Assembly (NCBI GenBank): GCA_021733705.1
Contig: JAIPKF010000004.1
Coordinates: forward strand, 1-23,062
Direction: 5' to 3'
Length of the DNA stretch: 23,062 nt
Origin: Chthoniobacterales bacterium
Lineage (GTDB): Bacteria > Verrucomicrobiota > Verrucomicrobiia > Chthoniobacterales > UBA6821
Of this stretch, positions 1 to 7,389 are shown piece after piece. The first letter of the stretch is position 1, and each line of letters begins with the position of its first letter. The notes beneath the pieces were generated by a model. It saw nothing but the letters and a program-made list of their open reading frames with translations, ran no database searches and was not told the DNA's origin. The position numbers and the translations under genes are program-made.

Positions 1-274
1 AAAATGAGCAAAAACTTTGCTGTAGAAGCTAAATTATTTCTTAAAAGAGAATAGAAAGAATGTTTCATACAGCATGTTAAGCTCCGCAACGTAGAGTTGT
101 TGTCATCAATTCTCAATGAATTTCTATTTTTTTTTACCAACTTGGATATTCCATGCTGATTACCAACGGAAGATGGGAAGCCACCTCAACACAGTCGGTA
201 TGAAATATCCGGGTTAACTGCTTTTCATAACTAGCCTTTGATGATAGAAATGTAGCCTATTTTCATTTCACTTA
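1..274. other. Non-coding leader upstream of the polysaccharide cluster
   Basis: No convincing gene is visible. The first 54 bases are open in frame 1 and end in TAG at 52-54 after 17 codons, so they could be the C-terminal tail of an upstream gene, but the stretch is too short to tell. The rest is AT-rich with stops in all frames. A 28-base segment at 190-217 resembles, in inverted orientation, a segment at 18487-18514 (listed separately). I could not pick out a convincing -35/-10 pair or terminator. The cluster promoter would be expected here because the first gene starts at about 275. Confidence 0.5.
190..217 (+). repeat. Partial inverted copy of the 18487-18514 motif
   Basis: Read on the + strand, this stretch contains an 11-base core (GTATGAAATAT, 198-208) followed by C, C, then GGGTTAA. 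The minus strand of 18487-18514 carries the same core. Hand alignment gives 22 identities over 28 bases without gaps. The two copies face each other across the whole cluster. What the motif is, for example the end of an insertion element, cannot be decided from this sequence. Confidence 0.4.
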
Positions 275-1162
275 TTGAAAACTATTTTGACCTCTCATCC
301 GACACCCACACACTCCAATCAAGAAGCATGGACGACGATCATCGTACCTCGTGTGAACCTTTTGCATATTCCCTGGAAGGAAATTTGGGATTACAGAGAG
401 CTCATGATGAGGATGGTTCATCGTGATTATGTCTCGCGCTATAAGCAGACTTTTTTTGGATCCCTTTGGTATATCATGCAACCGCTCTTCACGAGCCTGA
501 TGTTCACCCTCGTTTTTTCTAACATTGCAAGGATCTCTACGGGAGTGATTCCACCTATCCTTTTCTTTATGGGAGGAACGGTTTGTTGGAGCTATTTTTC
601 ATCCTGCGTGACAGGAACCGCCTCCACCTTTCTTTCCAATAGCTCGCTCTTTGACAAAGTCTATTTTCCTCGCCTTGTTGTTCCCCTCTCTCAGCTCATT
701 GTAAACCTTGTGGGATTCGGCATGCAGCTAGCCTTATTTCTTGGGTTTTATCTTTGGTATGTATGGCATGGTGCACCCATTAGCATGGGATGGCGTGTGA
801 TCGTTCTTCCCATTTTATTGATACAAATGGGAGCACTCGGACTCGGGGTAGGTTGCTTTATCTCTGCTATCACCACACGTTTTCGGGATCTTCAAATTCT
901 CCTTGGATTTTTTATCCAGCTTTGGATGTATGGAAGTTGTGTTGTTTATCCTTTGAGTCTTGTTCCTGAGGGCCCAATTCGTACGCTTTATTTGCTAAAT
1001 CCGATGGTCTCCGTGATCGAAGGCTTCCGATTTGCTTTCATGGGACAAGGAACAGTAACTTTCTTCCAGGTCCTCACAAGTTGTGTGGTGAGTATTATTG
1101 CTGTTTTCGTTGGCATTGTTTTGTTCAATCGTACGGAGCGGCTCTGTGTGGATATTTTGTAA
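275..1162 (+). CDS. wzm: ABC-2 type polysaccharide export permease (Wzm-like)
   Basis: This is the membrane subunit of an ABC exporter that moves a finished lipid-linked polysaccharide across the inner membrane, and it pairs with the Wzt-like ATPase at 1622. The 295 residues match the family length. About six hydrophobic segments are visible, near residues 63-84, 91-112, 134-161, 172-199, 205-226 and 266-286. Family hallmarks are the YRELMMRMVHRD stretch and RYKQTFFG (residues 55-62) before the first membrane segment, NPMVSVIEGFR near 242-252, and a cytoplasmic tail ending ERLCVDIL. The start is TTG at 275. It keeps the usual soluble N-terminus (WKEIWDYREL); GTG at 353 is the alternative. No clear Shine-Dalgarno is seen. 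The stop codon lies inside the first unit of a heptanucleotide repeat array, so the downstream cassette joins exactly at the gene end. Confidence 0.9.
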   Translation: MKTILTSHPTPTHSNQEAWTTIIVPRVNLLHIPWKEIWDYRELMMRMVHRDYVSRYKQTFFGSLWYIMQPLFTSLMFTLVFSNIARISTGVIPPILFFMGGTVCWSYFSSCVTGTASTFLSNSSLFDKVYFPRLVVPLSQLIVNLVGFGMQLALFLGFYLWYVWHGAPISMGWRVIVLPILLIQMGALGLGVGCFISAITTRFRDLQILLGFFIQLWMYGSCVVYPLSLVPEGPIRTLYLLNPMVSVIEGFRFAFMGQGTVTFFQVLTSCVVSIIAVFVGIVLFNRTERLCVDIL

Positions 1163-1186
1163 TGAGTTATGAGTAATAAGTAATGG
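1159..1186 (-). repeat. Degenerate heptanucleotide array, left flank of cassette
   Basis: On the + strand the units are GTAATGA, GTTATGA, GTAATAA and GTAATGG, followed by GGG. Read on the minus strand they are variants of CCATTAC, the unit found at 1586-1615 and 11070-11125. The array therefore forms an inverted counterpart of the array on the other side of the four-helix-bundle gene. It overlaps the last codon and stop of the permease gene. Confidence 0.75.
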
Positions 1187-1208
1187 GGGCAACAAACTTA
1201 GTGATGTG

Positions 1209-1580
1209 ATGTTTGCAGAAAATTTTGAAGATTTAAGAATTTGGCAAGATGCTCGAAAACTAGTGAAAGAAATTTATGAAGCTTTCAACTCCTGTAGAGA
1301 TTACTCTTTTCGTGACCAAATTCAAAGAGCTGCTATTTCGGTCATGAACAATATTGCCGAAGGATTTGGAAGAAAAATAAAGAAGGATTTTGCTCACTTT
1401 CTTGATCTAGCCAAAGGTTCTTGTAATGAATTAAAATCAATGACTTATGCTTCCGAAGATCTTGATTATCTCACTACATCAAATGCCAATGAATTAAGAA
1501 ATCATTTAACACCACTCATTCTTTCGATAGGAGCTCTAGCATCTAAACTTCGCCAACAACTCCATTGCCAAAAACAATAA
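1209..1580 (+). CDS. Four-helix-bundle protein (S23 / 23S rRNA IVP family)
   Basis: This small helical protein of 123 residues fits the family length. The recognisable pattern is FEDLRIWQDARKLVKEIY near the N-terminus, then RDQIQRAAISVMNNIAEGFGR (about residues 36-57), then a DFAHFLDLAKGSCNEL helix and a final long helix ending at LRQQL. These are hallmarks of the TIGR02436 four-helix-bundle family, first described from intervening sequences in 23S rRNA genes. Its biochemical role is not established, and it has no evident link with polysaccharide synthesis. ATG 1209 is preferred over the adjacent GTG at 1206. It sits between two inverted heptanucleotide arrays and separates wzm from wzt, so it looks like a passenger insertion. 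Confidence 0.88.
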   Translation: MFAENFEDLRIWQDARKLVKEIYEAFNSCRDYSFRDQIQRAAISVMNNIAEGFGRKIKKDFAHFLDLAKGSCNELKSMTYASEDLDYLTTSNANELRNHLTPLILSIGALASKLRQQLHCQKQ

Positions 1581-1585
1581 AAAAA

Positions 1586-1615
1586 CCATTACCCATTACC
1601 CATTACCCATTACCC
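1586..1615 (+). repeat. CCATTAC heptanucleotide tandem array (4 units)
   Basis: There are four perfect tandem units of CCATTAC plus a trailing CC. The array starts five bases after the stop of the four-helix-bundle gene and ends six bases before the preferred ATG of the exporter ATPase. If the ATPase frame is extended upstream to TTG 1565, the array would be read as a THYPLP-type peptide. That is not expected in a real Wzt N-terminus and supports the ATG at 1622. Confidence 0.95.
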
Positions 1616-1621
1616 TCTTGC

Positions 1622-2821
1622 ATGTCTGATATCGTCATCAAAATAGAAAACCTGGCTAAAAAATATCGCCTTGGGGTGATCAATCGCCAAATGCTCGTCG
1701 ATCAAATCGAGAGCTGGGTTGCGCGCAAATTAGGCCGGCCCGATCCGCATGCCTCTATCTTTGACCATCAGACTGATCGGATGCCGACACCTTATGATTT
1801 TTGGGCACTTCAAGATATTAATTTAGAGATTCAACGCGGTGATGTGGTGGGCATTATGGGGCGCAACGGATCAGGTAAGTCAACTTTATTAAAGATCTTA
1901 TCGCGGATCACCGCACCGACGGAGGGAAGAGTCTCTATCAAAGGCCGTATTGCGAGCCTGCTAGAAGTCGGCACTGGTTTTAATTATGATATGACTGGCC
2001 GTGAAAATGTCTATCTCAATGGAAGCATCCTGGGGCTCAAGCAACGTGAAATTGATGAGCGCTACGAGCGCATTGTAGCATTTGCGGAAATTCCTGATTT
2101 CATGGATACCCCGGTGAAGCGTTATTCAAGCGGAATGCGTGTGCGACTTGCCTTTGCAGTAGCAGCTCATCTGGAACCTGAAATTTTAATTTTAGATGAA
2201 GTGCTCGCCGTGGGAGATGCCAAGTTTCAGGAGAAGTGCCTCAATCGTATATCAGAAATTAGAGATTCGGGTGTTACGGTTATCTTTGTCAGCCACTCAG
2301 CACAAAGTGTTCTCGAGCTCTGCACCCATGGTGTTGTTCTAAGTGAGGGACGTATTGTGTCTTGCGGAACTGCCAAGGAGGCTACCGATTTCTATTTAGA
2401 ATCGCTTCACCTCACCCACCTTGATGATGTTCTCCCTGGTATTGCCGAAAGTCATGTCGGATTACAAGTTGGAAAGGTGGCTCAACTTCTCACTCAGCAT
2501 TTGCCCCAGGGACACCTCACTTTTAATGCAGCCATTGAGACTACTGATGGTATTCGCACGATTGATATCGGTTGGATTTCAGAGAGCCGTATGAAAACGA
2601 TGAGAACAGAACCGACCTGGAGCGCTGCCCCAGATATTTCGGTGAGCATTGTGTCGCGCAAGCGTTCTTTACAAGAAGCCGAAAACGATAATCACTTTTT
2701 GCTCAAGTCAGGTGCCAAAGAGGCTTGGATAGTGATGCCCAATGGCACTCTCGAGCGACGTACTGAAAATGGAAGAGGAAGAATGGAGATTAATATTGGT
2801 GAGAAATCTCTTTGTTTCTAA
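1622..2821 (+). CDS. wzt: Polysaccharide ABC exporter ATPase (Wzt-like) with C-terminal Uma2-like domain
   Basis: This is the nucleotide-binding subunit that powers export through the permease at 275. From ATG 1622 it has 399 residues. The ATPase domain spans roughly residues 1-262: Walker A GRNGSGKST at 80-88, signature YSSGMRVRLAF from 168, Walker B LILDE at 189-193, and the switch histidine at 225. The long insert before Walker A is typical of the Wzt subfamily. Canonical Wzt proteins end in a sugar-binding jelly-roll domain. Here residues about 272-390 instead read like the Uma2/DUF820 PD-(D/E)XK fold: VGKVAQLLTQHL, then TIDIGWIS (Asp 315), then APDISVSIVS, then GAKEAWIVMPNG. Two expected catalytic positions appear lost (Glu replaced by Ser 342, Lys by Asp 356), so the domain is probably inactive as a nuclease. 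TTG 1565 is rejected as start because it translates the repeat array. The stop overlaps the next start (TAATG). Confidence 0.88.
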   Translation: MSDIVIKIENLAKKYRLGVINRQMLVDQIESWVARKLGRPDPHASIFDHQTDRMPTPYDFWALQDINLEIQRGDVVGIMGRNGSGKSTLLKILSRITAPTEGRVSIKGRIASLLEVGTGFNYDMTGRENVYLNGSILGLKQREIDERYERIVAFAEIPDFMDTPVKRYSSGMRVRLAFAVAAHLEPEILILDEVLAVGDAKFQEKCLNRISEIRDSGVTVIFVSHSAQSVLELCTHGVVLSEGRIVSCGTAKEATDFYLESLHLTHLDDVLPGIAESHVGLQVGKVAQLLTQHLPQGHLTFNAAIETTDGIRTIDIGWISESRMKTMRTEPTWSAAPDISVSIVSRKRSLQEAENDNHFLLKSGAKEAWIVMPNGTLERRTENGRGRMEINIGEKSLCF

Positions 2822-3751
2822 TGAAACCACTCGTCAGCATCTTAATACCAACATTTAATCGTCCGGAGCATCTTTTGAGAGCTGTTCGTTCTGCACAACT
2901 TCAGTCCTACCCTAATATTGAAATTATTGTTACTGATAATTCACCTCTAGCTGCAACAAATCAGGAACTTCACCAAATTATAGATAAACGGATAAATTAC
3001 TTTAAAAATAATATCAATCTTGGAGCAGTCTCCAATTGGCGAAAAGGACTTGAGTTAGCAACGGGGAAATACTGCGTGATCTTGTCAGACGATGATTTCT
3101 TCTTAAACCCCTTTTATATAGAAGAAGCCGTTAGTATAGCTGAAGAGAATAATGTAAATCTTGTTATTACCAATTGCGTTTTAGGTTATCCAAACCGTTG
3201 CAATATAGGCTCCTCAAATCATCTTGGTCTTATTAAGGGCACTACTTTTAGAACAGGTTTTTGGAATCAATATTGGATTCCTACGATTTCTAATGTGTTC
3301 AACCGTAACGTTGCCATATCACTTAATGCATTTCATTCTAATGATATTCTTTATTCGGATATTGAACTCTGGTTGAACATGATGGGGGAGGGGAGAAGTT
3401 TACTATTACCAACAACCATCTATTTATTACCGATTCCATGATGAAAACATTGTGACGACTATGTCCCGTGATGCATTAATAAGAAATTCTCAATTCATAA
3501 GATTGTTAGTTGGTAATGAAATAAATGATATTGCTGTTCATGACCTGGTCTGTCGTTACATCTTATTCATTGATCGTATCTACCAGATCACATCGAGATC
3601 CTTTATTAAAAGCGTATTCCTAGAAAATAAATTAGACAAAGGATTCAATCTCTTTTTTGTTAGGTTATGTATTATAAAAGCGAGGCATGGTATTGGTAAA
3701 ATTTTCAAAAAGATTCTTTTTTTACTCGATAGAAACAACAACTTGAGATGA
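2821..3751 (+). pseudogene. Family 2 glycosyltransferase, split by a +1 frameshift
   Basis: The N-terminal part (2821-3441, ATG start, 206 residues) is a GT-A type family 2 transferase: VSILIPTFNRPEHLLRAV at the start, VTDNSP, NLGAVSNWRKGLELATG, and the metal-binding ILSDDD near residue 90. The frame then ends early. The following frame (3452-3751) carries the missing C-terminus. Removing one G from the GGGG run at 3390-3393 joins the frames and restores EGEVYYYQQPSIYYRFHDEN, a typical GT2 ending, giving about 309 residues, the length of the related GT2 at 5654. The C-terminal frame overlaps the next gene by ATGA, as expected for an intact operon gene. The cause could be a sequencing error, a recent null mutation, or slippage at G5-A-G4. 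It probably adds a sugar to the glycan chain; the acceptor is unknown. Confidence 0.82.
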
Positions 3752-4623
3752 AAACACTTGTGACTGGCGGATCTGGATTTATTGGACGGAATTTAATTAA
3801 AACTCTCTTAAAGCAAGGTCATGATGTGATTGCATTCAATAGAAATCATCTTGGTTTTTTTGATAGTGAAAAAAATCTCCAGTCGATTCAAGGAGATCTT
3901 GTTACTGGAGAAGGACTGGAAAAAATTCCATGGCAGAATCTAGAGTCTGTGATTCACTTGGCAGCTGCTGGAGTAAAATCTTCTCATAGAAATTGGGATG
4001 AGTGTGTCCAGGTTAATATTTTTGGGACAGAGCGCTTATTAAACTCTATCAAGAATAGAGCAACCAAAAACCCTAAGGTTTTTCTTGCAAGAACATTTTA
4101 TGAGAAGACTCTTCATCAAATACCTGCTTTTAGAAATAATCCTTATATCGTAACAAAAGAAACATCCTCGAAATTAGCAACCTTCTGGAGCAATGATTTT
4201 CAAGGAGCCACCATATTCGGAACACTTTTCCATACCTTTGGTCCAGAGGATCATCCCTCCAGTGTCTTGAGCTATGCCGCTCGCCAATTTAAAGAAAAGA
4301 AAGTTGCAACCCTAAGTAGTGGAAAAGCACTCGGAGATTGGCTCTTTATCGATGATACTATTTCTGGAATAATGGCAGCAATTGAGTCATCGTCTCATGG
4401 AATTTCTGAATGGGATATTGGCTCTGGAAATTTAACTTCCATTTATCATCTTGTAGAGCAATTGAGATTGATTGCAGGAAGAGATTCTGAAAGTGTTATA
4501 TTTGAGCCCAAGCTTGATCGAACCGATATCGTTTTTTCCGAAGCTGCCAAGAAAATACCACCTCACTTTAGCCCTTCTCTCTCTCTTCAAGAGGGCTTAG
4601 AAAAACATTATAATTTAATATGA
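3748..4623 (+). CDS. SDR NAD(P)-dependent sugar reductase, likely CDP-paratose synthase
   Basis: This is an extended short-chain dehydrogenase of 291 residues with the Rossmann motif TGGSGFIG at 6-13, VIHLAAAGV at about 68-76, and a YxxxK pair (YIVTK, 133-137). It lies directly upstream of the CDP-tyvelose epimerase, overlapping by ATGA at both ends. In the Salmonella pathway the step before the epimerase is RfbS, which reduces the 4-keto group of CDP-3,6-dideoxy-hexulose to give CDP-paratose. RfbS is a similarly short SDR with a weakly conserved sequence. Size, fold and position make this the best candidate for that step, but the sequence alone does not exclude another epimerase or reductase role. 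Confidence 0.62.
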   Translation: MKTLVTGGSGFIGRNLIKTLLKQGHDVIAFNRNHLGFFDSEKNLQSIQGDLVTGEGLEKIPWQNLESVIHLAAAGVKSSHRNWDECVQVNIFGTERLLNSIKNRATKNPKVFLARTFYEKTLHQIPAFRNNPYIVTKETSSKLATFWSNDFQGATIFGTLFHTFGPEDHPSSVLSYAARQFKEKKVATLSSGKALGDWLFIDDTISGIMAAIESSSHGISEWDIGSGNLTSIYHLVEQLRLIAGRDSESVIFEPKLDRTDIVFSEAAKKIPPHFSPSLSLQEGLEKHYNLI

Positions 4624-5648
4624 AGTTGTTGATTACTGGAGGATGTGGTTTTTTGGGAAGTAATCTTGCATTAGAAGGACTTCAGCAAGGTGCTGAACTG
4701 ACTATTTTTGATAATCTATCTAGTCGTGGAGCTATCCAAAATCTAGAATGGCTACGCACTCATGGAAACATTACCTTTGTCCATGGTGATATTCGCAGTG
4801 CCGACGATGTGGCTAATATTGTTTCACAAAAGAAACCAGATGCCATTTTTCATCTTGCTGGACAGGTGGCCATGACGACCTCTATCAGTAATCCCCGCTA
4901 CGATTTTGAGGTTAATGCCCTCGGAAGTTTTAATCTACTAGAAGCAGTTCGCAAATATGCCCCAGAAGCCCTTGTCGTCTACTCTTCGACAAATAAAGTC
5001 TATGGTGATTTAGAACAATATCATTATCGTGAAACACTCACTCGATATGAATATCCCGATTTTCCTCAAGGATTTGATGAATTAACACCGTTAAATTTCT
5101 GCTCTCCTTATGGATGCTCTAAGGGAAATGCAGACCAATACATGCTCGATTATGCACGTATCTATGGATTACATACGGTTGTATTTAGGCATTCTTCGAT
5201 GTATGGAGGCAGACAGTTTCCATCGTTTGATCAGGGTTGGATCAGTTGGTTTTGCTTGCAAGCATTAGATCAAAAGAAACAAATACAACCATCGATAAAG
5301 CCCTTTACCATTGCTGGTAATGGTAAACAAGTGCGAGATCTTCTCCACAGTGATGATCTTATTAATCTCTATTATACTGCTCTGCAAAAGAGAGATCTAA
5401 TTCAAGGTCAGGTTTTTAATATCGGTGGAGGTATGGAACAAAGCCTTTCGCTATTAGAATTATTTTCTTATTTAGAATCCATTATTGGAAAGTCTTTGGT
5501 ATTTCAGAGCCTCACTCCACGGGAAAGTGATCAAAAAGTTTTTATTGCTGATATTACAAAAGTTAAAAATCTCTTAGGATGGTCTCCCCAAGTAAGTGCT
5601 GCTGATGGTATCATAAAAATGTGTGCATGGATTGAGTCTTACCAATAA
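4620..5648 (+). CDS. rfbE: CDP-paratose (CDP-tyvelose) 2-epimerase
   Basis: This enzyme converts CDP-paratose to CDP-tyvelose by inversion at C2, using tightly bound NAD. Its 342 residues match the family size (about 338-340). It has Rossmann motif ITGGCGFLGSN near 5-15, AGQVAMTTSI from about 80, the family-specific SSTNKVYGDLEQY from 122, active-site tyrosine and lysine in SPYGCSK (YxxxK, 164-168), FRHSSMYGGRQF and NGKQVRDLLH. This run of motifs closely resembles Salmonella Tyv/RfbE as I remember it, well beyond general SDR similarity. The start overlaps the upstream stop (ATGA), so the two genes are probably translationally coupled. It identifies the end product of the pathway as CDP-tyvelose. 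Confidence 0.92.
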   Translation: MKLLITGGCGFLGSNLALEGLQQGAELTIFDNLSSRGAIQNLEWLRTHGNITFVHGDIRSADDVANIVSQKKPDAIFHLAGQVAMTTSISNPRYDFEVNALGSFNLLEAVRKYAPEALVVYSSTNKVYGDLEQYHYRETLTRYEYPDFPQGFDELTPLNFCSPYGCSKGNADQYMLDYARIYGLHTVVFRHSSMYGGRQFPSFDQGWISWFCLQALDQKKQIQPSIKPFTIAGNGKQVRDLLHSDDLINLYYTALQKRDLIQGQVFNIGGGMEQSLSLLELFSYLESIIGKSLVFQSLTPRESDQKVFIADITKVKNLLGWSPQVSAADGIIKMCAWIESYQ

Positions 5649-5653
5649 CTGCA

Positions 5654-6583
5654 ATGGATATTAAAATATCAATTCTTATTCCTACATTTAACCGAGCTGC
5701 CATGGTATGTGAAGCAATTGATCGCATCATAAACTATGATTGCCCTGAAATTATGGAGGTTATTGTTTCGGATAATCATAGTCATGATGAAACGCTTGCT
5801 ATACTGAAAGAGCGGTATAAAAATTTCTCCAAATTAATTCTCACACAGCCACCAGAGTCCTGTGGTCCATTATTTAATTGGAAACATGCCCTCTCTCAAG
5901 CTTCTGGAACCCATGTCCACTGGCATTGGAGTGATGATTACCTTTGTGGCCCTTTTTATCAAAATGCAGTTGCAGTCATGAGAAAAGAAGAGGTCAATGT
6001 ACTCATGTCTACAGTTAAAATTGCCTTTGAGGATGGATTTGAACCAACATTTTTTTCTCAGCAATTTTTAAGAAAAGAACCCTCCAAAGAAGCATTTAAT
6101 AAATTATTTATTTTGCAAACGCTGCCTGTCTCTCCGGCCGCTTGGATCTTACCTTTGAATGCAACTAGAAAGCATTTTTACACAGAATTACCATCACTGG
6201 ATGTTTATGATCCTATTAAATGGGCAATGGGCACAGATGCATTAATGATTGCTGGAGCACTTTTAGAAAATAGTGACGTTGGCTATCTCGAGAAACCGTT
6301 CTTTTGTTTTCGTTCGCATAAAAATTCTTTATCTTACCTTCATGAAAATTTTTATAAAAGTTACTTTGTGGCCTTCGAGTGGTTTATTAGAAAAGAAAAA
6401 ATAAAAATCTCATTAAGAGCTCGAAGGAAAAAATTTGGACTCACTATTTGTAATGCTTTTGAAAAAAAATATTCTCTATCCTCATTAAAAGGAGTTGCTT
6501 TGGTTGGATTGGAGCTTTTTGTTTATCGTATAAAAATGTTTTTCTATGAGAGAGGTGTCGACCTTTTTCAAAAAAACCAATAA
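5654..6583 (+). CDS. Family 2 glycosyltransferase
   Basis: This 309-residue GT-A fold transferase starts with KISILIPTFNRAAMVCEAI, then VSDNHSHDET at about 37-46 and the metal/nucleotide-binding WHWSDDYL near residue 95. The C-terminal third is basic (IRKEKIKISLRARRKK) with a hydrophobic stretch near 277-292, suggesting peripheral membrane association. It starts five bases after the epimerase stop. Sitting between the tyvelose epimerase and rfbF, it is a reasonable candidate for the dideoxyhexose transferase, but donor specificity cannot be read from sequence. It has the same overall plan and length as the repaired GT2 at 2821. Confidence 0.85.
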   Translation: MDIKISILIPTFNRAAMVCEAIDRIINYDCPEIMEVIVSDNHSHDETLAILKERYKNFSKLILTQPPESCGPLFNWKHALSQASGTHVHWHWSDDYLCGPFYQNAVAVMRKEEVNVLMSTVKIAFEDGFEPTFFSQQFLRKEPSKEAFNKLFILQTLPVSPAAWILPLNATRKHFYTELPSLDVYDPIKWAMGTDALMIAGALLENSDVGYLEKPFFCFRSHKNSLSYLHENFYKSYFVAFEWFIRKEKIKISLRARRKKFGLTICNAFEKKYSLSSLKGVALVGLELFVYRIKMFFYERGVDLFQKNQ

Positions 6584-6597
6584 ATTTTGAGGCTCTT

Positions 6598-7368
6598 ATG
6601 AAATGTGTGATCTTAGCTGGTGGACTTGGAACAAGAATCTCCGAAGAAACTGCTCTGCGTCCTAAGCCAATGATAGAAATTGGAGGAAAGCCGATTCTTT
6701 GGCATATCCTAAAAATTTATTCTGCTTATAGCATTAACGATTTTATCATATGTGTAGGACACAAGGGCTATATGATTAAGGAATACTTTGCTAATTATTT
6801 CTTACACATGTCTGATGTTACTTTTGATATCCAGCATAACGAGATGGAGATTCATGAACGTTATGCGGAGCCTTGGAAGATCACCATAGTAGATACTGGA
6901 GAAGAGACCATGACGGGAGGTCGGTTAAAAAAAGTGGCTCGTTATCTCGAGAAGGAAACTTTTTGTTTAACGTATGGCGATGGAGTAGGAAGTATTAATA
7001 TTTCGCAAACAATAGAAGAGCATCGCAAGAGCGAATGCCTTGCTACCATTACAGCAGTGCGTCCTCCAGGTCGTTTTGGGGCGCTTCATTTGGAGAACAA
7101 TGGCTTAGTGACACAATTTATTGAAAAACCAGAGGGGGATGGAAGTTGGATTAATGGAGGTTTTTTCGTACTGGAGCCAGGAGTATTACCTTATATTGAT
7201 GATGATCAAACAATTTGGGAGCAACAACCATTGAAAAAATTAGTTCAAGATCATCAGCTCAACGCCTATCGCCATGATGGGTTTTGGCAGCCCATGGATA
7301 CCTTAAGAGACAGGCAGCTCTTAGAACAACTTTGGAGCCAGGGAAACGCACCGTGGAAAGTGTGGTAA
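6598..7368 (+). CDS. rfbF: Glucose-1-phosphate cytidylyltransferase
   Basis: It makes CDP-glucose from CTP and glucose-1-phosphate, the first step towards CDP-3,6-dideoxyhexoses. Its 256 residues are standard for RfbF. The nucleotide-binding signature LAGGLGTRISEET (6-18) is followed by RPKPMIEIGGKPILWHI. The metal-binding aspartate lies in TYGDGV (125-130), followed by RPPGRFGAL, FIEKPEGDGSWINGGFFV and GFWQPMDT. A GAGG Shine-Dalgarno (6589-6592) sits five bases before ATG, one of the clearest ribosome sites in the cluster. It begins the contiguous rfbF-rfbG-rfbH set, the same order as in Salmonella and Yersinia dideoxyhexose clusters. Confidence 0.95.
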   Translation: MKCVILAGGLGTRISEETALRPKPMIEIGGKPILWHILKIYSAYSINDFIICVGHKGYMIKEYFANYFLHMSDVTFDIQHNEMEIHERYAEPWKITIVDTGEETMTGGRLKKVARYLEKETFCLTYGDGVGSINISQTIEEHRKSECLATITAVRPPGRFGALHLENNGLVTQFIEKPEGDGSWINGGFFVLEPGVLPYIDDDQTIWEQQPLKKLVQDHQLNAYRHDGFWQPMDTLRDRQLLEQLWSQGNAPWKVW

Positions 7369-7389
7369 TTTTTAACTTTTTTTTCATCA

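Larger units (their letters stand above)
1159..1615. mobile_element. Putative repeat-bracketed four-helix-bundle cassette
   Basis: A single small gene (1209-1580) is bounded by heptanucleotide arrays in inverted orientation: 1159-1186 (GTAATGR type) and 1586-1615 (CCATTAC type). It lies between wzm and wzt, which are normally adjacent or overlapping. The gene family is best known as insertions in 23S rRNA genes. I infer that the whole unit behaves, or once behaved, as an insertion cassette. No transposase or target-site duplication is visible, so mobility is unproven. The inverted arrays could also pair to form a long imperfect stem in DNA or RNA. Confidence 0.45.

Noticed and set aside
1565..1621. 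N-terminal extension of the exporter ATPase from TTG 1565
   Set aside because: It would translate the repeat array into a THYPLP-type peptide; Wzt homology begins at the ATG at 1622.
3452..3751. Independent 99-residue gene
   Set aside because: It continues the GT2 C-terminus once one G is removed at 3390-3393; its GTG start lies inside conserved GT2 sequence.
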